Position numbers and translations under genes: made by a program. DNA of 64,000 nt, taken from assembly GCF_001665875.1 (NCBI RefSeq), contig NZ_LZTA01000086.1, forward strand, positions 31,595-95,594, read 5' to 3'. Positions 58,691 to 64,000 of the stretch are shown one piece after another. The notes beneath the pieces were generated by a model, which was not told where the DNA came from, did not search any database, and saw only the letters and a program-made list of their open reading frames with translations. The stretch comes from Mycobacterium sp. 852002-40037_SCH5390672 (GTDB lineage: Bacteria > Actinomycetota > Actinomycetes > Mycobacteriales > Mycobacteriaceae). Numbering within the stretch: the stretch's first letter is position 1; each line of letters starts with the position of its first letter.

Positions 58691-60481
58691 TCAGCCGCGA
58701 TCGGAGCGGGACTCCTCGGGAGTCCAGGCCTGCGGCTGGCCGGGATGACCGGGAAAGAGGAAGTCGATGAACGCCGCGGCGGTGGGCTGGGGTTCGTGGT
58801 TGGCCAGCCCCGGGCGCTCGTTGGCTTCGATGAACGCGTAGTCGGCGCCCGTGACGTCGGGCACCAACAGATCGATGCCGGTCACCGGGATGCCGATCGC
58901 CTCGGCCGCGGTCACCGCGACGCGACAGAGTTCGGAGTTGACCTGAGCGGTGACGTCGTGGATGGTGCCGCCCTGATGCAGGTTGGCGGTGCGGCGGACG
59001 CGCAGCCGGGTTCCCTGCGGCAGCACGTCGTCCAGCTTCCAGCCGGCTTCGGCGACGGTCGACTCGGTCAGGTCGTCGAGCGGGATGCGGGACTCTCCAC
59101 CGGTGGCCGCCGAGCGCCGCCGGCTTTCGGCCGCGATCAGGTCCCGCACGCTGTGCTCCCCCGTGCCGATGATCTCGGGAGGCATCCGCAGCGCGGCGGC
59201 GACGACGCGGCCGTCGATCACCACCAGCCGAAGGTCGTCGCCGGTCACCCGCTGCTCGATCAGCACGTCCGGGTATTGCTGGCGGGCGCGCGCCAGGGCG
59301 GAGCTGAGATCGTCGGGACCGTTGTCCGGGACAACCCCGACGGTGATGCCCCTGCCCTGCTCGCCACGGGTCGGTTTGACGACGACCTCGCCGACCTCCT
59401 TGAGAAACGCGAAATCGCTCTCGTCGAAGGTGGCCAGCCGTGCCCGCGGCACGGTGATGCCGGCCTCGGAGACCAGACGCCGCGTCCGTCGCTTGTCGTC
59501 GCAGCGGCACATGGCCACCGCCGAGGTGTATTCGGACAGCGATTCACGGGTGATGACGCTGCGGCCGCCGTGGGTCAGGCGCATCTCTCCGGTCTCGGCG
59601 TCGAGCACCTCGACCCAGATCCCGCGGCGCAGCGCCTCGTCGGCGATGATCCGGGCGTAGGGATTGAGGTCGTCGACCGTCTCGGGCGGGGGGCTGAACA
59701 GCGGCTCGTTGATCGCGTTCTTGCGCTTGATCGCCAGCACCGGGACGCGACGGAAACCCAGCTTCTCGTAGAGGCCGATGGCGGCGGCGTTGTCATGCGC
59801 CACCGACAGATCCATGTAGGCCCGGCCCGCGCTGCGGAAGTGCTCGGCCAGCGCCTTGGTGAGTGCGCCGCCGACACCGGGCAGGCCGGCGGCCGGATCG
59901 ACCGCCAGGGTCCACAGGCTCGACCCTTCTTCCGGGTCGTTGAACAACAACTCGTGATCGACGCCGGTGACGGTGCCGACCACGGCGCCGTCCTCGTCGC
60001 GCACCGCGAGCAGATACTTCACCGCCGGCACGTGCTGGTGGTTGTCCCAGATAACGTCGACCCCGGCCGGGACCATGCCGCAGCGCACGTAGACGCGGTT
60101 CATGGCGTCGGCATCGATCGGGTCGTTGAGCGTGCGCACCGTCACGCCCAGCGGAGCCGGCGTCAGGTTCTTCGTCTGCGGGGTGAAACGCAGCCGGTAG
60201 GTGTGGCTGGGGTCGATGAAAAGTTCGGTGGGCGCCTCGGAGACCACCACGTGCGATTCGCGGGCGTAGATGCAGATGTCGCGGCGCCCGGGACCTTCGC
60301 GCCGCAGCGCCTCGACCAGTTCCTGGGAATTGGCGAAGGTCTGCCCGAAAATCAGCCGACCCCAACCCAATTCGAGCTCGACATCCTTGGCCATCGCGTC
60401 GACCAGCTCTTGCGGCGAGGCGTCGTGCAGACCGAGCGTGATCGCCTCGGTGTGGTCGCCGGACGGATCGACCATGGTCAT
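58691..60481 (-). CDS. ngg: N-acetylglutaminylglutamine synthetase (GNAT/ATP-grasp)
   Basis: A 596-residue two-domain enzyme. The N-terminal GNAT acetyltransferase (about 110-265) has the acetyl-CoA region SSLWTLAVDPAAGLPGVGGA and NAAAIGLYEKLGFRRVPVL. The C-terminal ATP-grasp ligase includes VVKPTRGEQGRGITVGVV and FIEANERPGLANH. It builds N-acetylglutaminylglutamine, which is then amidated by AsnO to the osmolyte NAGGN. The start ATG 60481 overlaps the amidotransferase stop. A much longer frame runs upstream, but it lies inside asnO. Confidence 0.83.
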   Translation of the reverse strand: MTMVDPSGDHTEAITLGLHDASPQELVDAMAKDVELELGWGRLIFGQTFANSQELVEALRREGPGRRDICIYARESHVVVSEAPTELFIDPSHTYRLRFTPQTKNLTPAPLGVTVRTLNDPIDADAMNRVYVRCGMVPAGVDVIWDNHQHVPAVKYLLAVRDEDGAVVGTVTGVDHELLFNDPEEGSSLWTLAVDPAAGLPGVGGALTKALAEHFRSAGRAYMDLSVAHDNAAAIGLYEKLGFRRVPVLAIKRKNAINEPLFSPPPETVDDLNPYARIIADEALRRGIWVEVLDAETGEMRLTHGGRSVITRESLSEYTSAVAMCRCDDKRRTRRLVSEAGITVPRARLATFDESDFAFLKEVGEVVVKPTRGEQGRGITVGVVPDNGPDDLSSALARARQQYPDVLIEQRVTGDDLRLVVIDGRVVAAALRMPPEIIGTGEHSVRDLIAAESRRRSAATGGESRIPLDDLTESTVAEAGWKLDDVLPQGTRLRVRRTANLHQGGTIHDVTAQVNSELCRVAVTAAEAIGIPVTGIDLLVPDVTGADYAFIEANERPGLANHEPQPTAAAFIDFLFPGHPGQPQAWTPEESRSDRG

Positions 60482-62283
60482 GCAACCGGGCCGGTGACAC
60501 CGTGACGCTGCAACCAGAGCTCGAGCAGCGCGATCTGCCAGAGCTCGTTGCCGCGCAGCGGGGTCAGCTTGCCGTTGGGGTTGGCCAGCAGCGCGTCGAC
60601 CGCGTCGGTGTTGAACAGGCCGCGTTCCTTGGCGGTGGGCGCGTAGAGAGCGTCGCGGACCATCTCGAGGTAGGGGCCTTCCAGGTGCGTCAACGCCGGG
60701 ACCGGGAAATAGCCCTTGGGTCGGTCGATGACCTCCGAGGGAATCACCCGTCGCGCAGCCTGCTTCAGGACGCCCTTGCCTTGGTGGGCGATCTTGAGTT
60801 CCGGCGGGCAGGTCGCGGCCAGCTCGACCAACTCGTGGTCGAGGAACGGAACCCGGCCCTCGAGGCCCCACGCCATCGTCATGTTGTCGACCCGCTTCAC
60901 CGGGTCGTCGATCAGCATCACCGTCGTGTCGAGGCGTAGCGCCCGGTCGATGCCGGTTTCGGCACCGGCCTGCGCGAAGTGCTCGGTGACGAACCGCAGG
61001 CTGGGGTCCCCAGGCGCCACGATGCCCGATCCGACCAGCGCCTGCACCCCGGCCGCGTCGCGGTCGAAGAAGGCGCCGCGGTATCGGGCGACGGCACCGT
61101 CCAGGGTGGCCGCGGCGGGGTCGCCCATCGGCGGATACCAGTGGTAGCCGGCGAACACCTCGTCGGCGCCCTGGCCCGACTGCACGACCTTCACGTGCCG
61201 CGCGACTTCCTGGCTGAGCAGGTAGAAAGCGACGCAGTCATGGCTCACCATCGGCTCACTCATCGCGCCGATGGCCCCGTCCAGCGCGGGCAGCATCCGG
61301 TCGGTCTCGATGCGGATCTGGTGGTGGTCGGTCTCGAAGCGCTGCGCCACGATGTCGGAGTACTGGAACTCGTCGCCCTTGACGCCACCCGCCGACTCGA
61401 AGCCGATGGAGAAGGTCGCCAATCCGTGCTGGCCGGCTTCGGCGAGCAAACCCACGATCAGGCTGGAATCCACGCCCCCGGACAACAGACAACCGACCGG
61501 CACGTCGGCGACCAGGCGGCGCTTGACCGCCAAGCGCAGCGTGGACAGCACGGCGTCTTCCCAGTCGCGCTCCGACCAATCCGCGCGCTCCTCATGCCGG
61601 GTGAAGTCCGGCGCCCAGTAGGTGGTGACGGTGCGCTTGCCGTCCGGTTCGATGGCCACCAGCGAGGCGGGCGGCACCTTGCGAACGCCCCGCAGGATGG
61701 TGTTCGGCGCGGGCACCACCGAGTGGAAGCTCATGTAGTGGTGCAGGGCGACCGGGTCGATCCGGGTGTCCACGCCACCGCCGGCGAGCAGCGCCGGCAA
61801 CGTCGACGCGAACCGGATCCGGTGGCTGTCCTCGGTCAGATACAGCGGCTTGATGCCCAGCCGGTCCCGCCCGAGCAGCACCCGCCCGCTGTCGCGTTCG
61901 ACGATGGCGAAGGCGAACATGCCGAACAGATGGCTGACGAAGTCGTCGCCCCACCGGTGGTAGGCCTTGATCAGAACTTCGGTGTCGCTGTGCGAGAAGA
62001 AGCGGTAGCCGTACCCGCGCAGTTCCTCTCGCAACTCCTTGTAGTTGTAGATGCAGCCGTTCCAGGCCAGCGACAGACCCAGCTCCGAGTCGACCATCGG
62101 CTGGGCGCCGGCTTCCGTCAGGTCAATGATCTTGAGGCGACGATGGCCAAGCGCAACCCGGCCCTGTGACCAGGCGCCGCCCGTATCCGGGCCCCGTGGT
62201 GTCAGCACCGCGGCCATCGCTGAGACCGCCGCTACATCGGGCGCCTGCCCGTCGAGTCGTACCTCCCCGGTGACTCCGCACAC
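60478..62283 (-). CDS. asnO: N-acetylglutaminylglutamine amidotransferase (asparagine-synthase type)
   Basis: A 601-residue class II glutamine amidotransferase. GTG 62283 gives VCGVTGEVRL and thus Cys2, the required N-terminal nucleophile. The glutaminase domain carries RGPDTGGAW and LGHRRLKIIDLTEAGAQPM. The synthetase domain has the PP-loop LLSGGVDSSLIVGLL and the MSEPMVSHDCVAFYLLSQ segment. With the GNAT/ATP-grasp gene in a four-base overlap, it matches the NAGGN operon (osmolyte synthesis) and not asparagine biosynthesis. The usual third gene, a peptidase, is not next to it here. Confidence 0.82.
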   Translation of the reverse strand: MCGVTGEVRLDGQAPDVAAVSAMAAVLTPRGPDTGGAWSQGRVALGHRRLKIIDLTEAGAQPMVDSELGLSLAWNGCIYNYKELREELRGYGYRFFSHSDTEVLIKAYHRWGDDFVSHLFGMFAFAIVERDSGRVLLGRDRLGIKPLYLTEDSHRIRFASTLPALLAGGGVDTRIDPVALHHYMSFHSVVPAPNTILRGVRKVPPASLVAIEPDGKRTVTTYWAPDFTRHEERADWSERDWEDAVLSTLRLAVKRRLVADVPVGCLLSGGVDSSLIVGLLAEAGQHGLATFSIGFESAGGVKGDEFQYSDIVAQRFETDHHQIRIETDRMLPALDGAIGAMSEPMVSHDCVAFYLLSQEVARHVKVVQSGQGADEVFAGYHWYPPMGDPAAATLDGAVARYRGAFFDRDAAGVQALVGSGIVAPGDPSLRFVTEHFAQAGAETGIDRALRLDTTVMLIDDPVKRVDNMTMAWGLEGRVPFLDHELVELAATCPPELKIAHQGKGVLKQAARRVIPSEVIDRPKGYFPVPALTHLEGPYLEMVRDALYAPTAKERGLFNTDAVDALLANPNGKLTPLRGNELWQIALLELWLQRHGVTGPVA

Positions 62284-62439
62284 GCCTTCGACCCTACCGT
62301 TGCCCGAATCGAAGCGCGCGTGAGCTCCGCCAAAAGCGCTGCAACGGCGCACGTACGGCGGCGATCCACGCATGGTGATCACCGCGATCGGCGGATGTGT
62401 GAACTGGATCGCACCATCGCAACGCACCGGCGAGATCGC

Positions 62440-63967
62440 TCATGACTTGGCGGGCGGCTCGTCGTCACCGGACGCCGCGTTGAATCGTTCGTGCGGGGCC
62501 AGTTCGCGACGACGCTCCGCGCGGACCAGATGCCGGAGCTGTTCCCCGAACTTCTCAACCGAGTTGACGGTCAGCATCTCGTTGTGCGTGCAGTCGACCC
62601 CGTAGGTGAGCACGTCGCCCGAGGCATAGGGCTCCCAGGATCGGACCAGCAGCGAACCGCGATCGCTTTGGTCCCGCACCGCGGAGAAGACGTACATGTC
62701 ACCGTCGAACAGCCGCGGTTCGTGCAGCCGGTAGAGCTCGATGTTGTCATTGAGGTTTCCGGCCAGCAGATCGACGAGCCGCTGGTGCCGCGAGATGTCC
62801 GCGATCCCCGATTCGCGCAGGAGTTCCGCCAGTTGCTCATCGGTCGGCGGACCGGTCTGCGCGTCGATGCTGACGTTGTAGGCCCGCAGCACATCGTCGA
62901 GCACTTGCTGCTCGCCCAGCGCGTGCTCGGGCAGGGCGATGCCGTCGTCGATGCTGGGTTGAGCGTCGAGGAGGATCAGGCGCCCGATCACGCGGCCGCG
63001 GCGCTGCAGCTCGATGGCGATCTCGTGGGCGACTACCCCGCCGAACGACCAGCCCAGGATGTTGTAGGGCCCGTCTGGATAGACGCCTTGGATCCGGTCG
63101 GCGTAGTCCTCGGCCAATTCGCGGATGGACCGCGGCGCGGCTTCATCGGACTGTGGGATTTGCTGGATGCCGAAGATCGCGCAGTCGAGATACCGCCCGA
63201 GAACCTGATACGGCCAACTCACCCCGCCCGCCGGGTGGATGCAGAACAGTGGTATGCCGGAACCCTTCCTCAGGGTCTGTACCGGCACCACCTCGTCGGC
63301 ATCGGTTGCCTCGGCCTGCAGCCGCTCACCCAATCCCCGGACGGTCGGCGCGTCGAAAAGGGTGCGTACTGCCAGGTCAACGCCCATCCTGGCGTTGATC
63401 GCGGCGACCACACGCATCGCCGAGATGCTGTCACCGCCCAGATCGAAGAAGGAGTCGTCGGCCCCCACCCGCTCGGCGCCGAGCACGTGGGCATAGATGG
63501 CCGCCACGGTCTCCTCGGTGGCGGTGGACGGCGCCCGGTATCCGCTGCCGGTGTACTGCGCCGCTGGCAGGGCGCGGACGTCGAGTTTGCCGTTGGGTGT
63601 CAACGGGAGCGCGTCGAGCGCGACCACCGCGGCGGGAACCATGTAGCCCGGCAACCGCTCGGCCAGGGCGGTGCGCGCCTCACCCGGGTCGGCGGTCCCG
63701 GTGATGTAGCCCACCAGGCGCTTGACACCGGGACGGTCCTCGCGGGCGATCACCACCGCCTGATCGACATCATCGAGTGCGGCCAGCGCCGCCTGGACCT
63801 CGCCGAGTTCGATGCGATAGCCGCGAATCTTGACCTGCTCATCGGCACGGCCCAGATAACGCAGCTGCCCATCGCCACCCCAACACACCAGATCCCCGGT
63901 CCGATACATCCGCGATCCCGGACCCCCGAACGGACACGCCACAAACCGCGACGCCGTCAACCCCGCC
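62440..63967 (-). CDS. Non-ribosomal peptide synthetase, terminal module fragment (A end-PCP-TE)
   Basis: About 509 residues of an NRPS end; the 5' part is cut by the assembly end. The adenylation domain C-terminus has [20 protein letters not shown] and [15 protein letters not shown], then [15 protein letters not shown]. The peptidyl carrier is [17 protein letters not shown]. The thioesterase has [28 protein letters not shown] and [16 protein letters not shown] with the catalytic His. Its position after the last carrier makes it the release module. The product is unknown; siderophore- or glycopeptidolipid-type synthetases are possible. It ends 156 bp from the start of asnO. Confidence 0.86.
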
Positions 63968-64000
63968 CTGTCTCTTATACACATCTCCGAGCCCACGAAT
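63968..64000. other. Nextera transposon adapter (sequencing artefact)
   Basis: From 63968 the sequence reads CTGTCTCTTATACACATCT, followed by CCGAGCCCACGA, the Nextera mosaic end and read adapter. The reverse strand gives the well-known artefact peptide [10 protein letters not shown] in front of the NRPS. It is not genomic sequence. The last two bases deviate from the adapter. Confidence 0.97.

Noticed and set aside
60482..60871. A 130-residue N-terminal extension of ngg
   Set aside because: It lies entirely inside asnO in another frame, and ATG 60481 overlaps the asnO stop in the usual coupled way.
60979..62169. A 396-codon open frame on the plus strand
   Set aside because: It is antisense to asnO and lacks any motif.
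60478..62283. A lasso-peptide cyclase (asparagine-synthase type) as partner of the 5293-5334 motif
   Set aside because: The protein keeps the N-terminal glutaminase Cys and is coupled to the GNAT/ATP-grasp gene, which identifies the NAGGN amidotransferase. It is also 55 kb away.
63968..63996. A longer NRPS N-terminal extension beginning [10 protein letters not shown]
   Set aside because: This peptide is the translated Nextera adapter and is a known artefact.

Overview
The window is GC-rich, densely coded DNA from a Mycobacterium, most likely a slow-growing non-tuberculous species. The genus call rests on the gene content: a PknE-type kinase with a thioredoxin-like ectodomain, an FHA-ABC exporter of the Rv1747 type, a WS/DGAT acyltransferase, a DUF732 secreted protein, a DesA3-type desaturase with its reductase, mycofactocin-coupled SDRs, F420-type oxidoreductases and many FadD/FadE/MaoC genes. 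The species cannot be fixed from the sequence alone. The last 33 bases are a Nextera transposon adapter, so the right edge is an assembly end and not genomic sequence.

Layout. 1-4.9 kb: end of a nitronate monooxygenase, then a minus-strand operon (acyl-CoA ligase, class II aldolase, amidohydrolase, methyltransferase). 4.9-8.4 kb: a small secreted protein, a SHOCT membrane protein, a cytochrome b/molybdopterin fusion with a membrane partner, and an SDR. 8.5-11.1 kb: desaturase and ferredoxin-reductase pair behind a palindromic operator. 11.3-21.3 kb: an EamA-type transporter, then a tightly packed nine-gene minus-strand operon (two acyl-CoA dehydrogenases, two MaoC hydratases, thiolase-like aldolase, DUF35 protein, esterase, Baeyer-Villiger monooxygenase, acyl-CoA synthetase). 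It resembles the cholesterol side-chain genes (igr and fadE26/27/fadD17 types) with a BVMO/esterase pair added.

21.6-28.3 kb: a small protein, the FHA-ABC exporter, an HSL-family esterase, an SDR, an F420-type PPOX protein, a CsbD protein and a SnoaL-like protein. 28.7-45.8 kb: a second catabolic island with a WS/DGAT, homologues of HsaD, HsaA and HsaC, two KstD-family flavoproteins, a KshA-type Rieske oxygenase, a ferredoxin, a second BVMO with two mycofactocin-coupled SDRs, an LLM flavoprotein, and IclR and PadR regulators. Together these could hydroxylate, dehydrogenate and ring-open a steroid or related polycyclic ketone. A 56-bp tandem repeat (three units) sits between two convergent genes here, and a diverged single copy lies 13 kb upstream, also between convergent genes.

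45.8-53.4 kb: a membrane protein, an FAD/NAD oxidoreductase, an ArsR-phosphatase fusion driving a multicopper oxidase, an APC permease, a flavin-reductase-like protein, a RibD-like reductase and a small conserved protein. 53.6-57.1 kb: two tandem PknE-like kinases with different ectodomains. 57.1-64 kb: an MFS transporter, the two-gene N-acetylglutaminylglutamine amide (osmolyte) operon, and the terminal module of a non-ribosomal peptide synthetase cut by the assembly end.

I saw no rRNA, tRNA, CRISPR array, insertion sequence or prophage.
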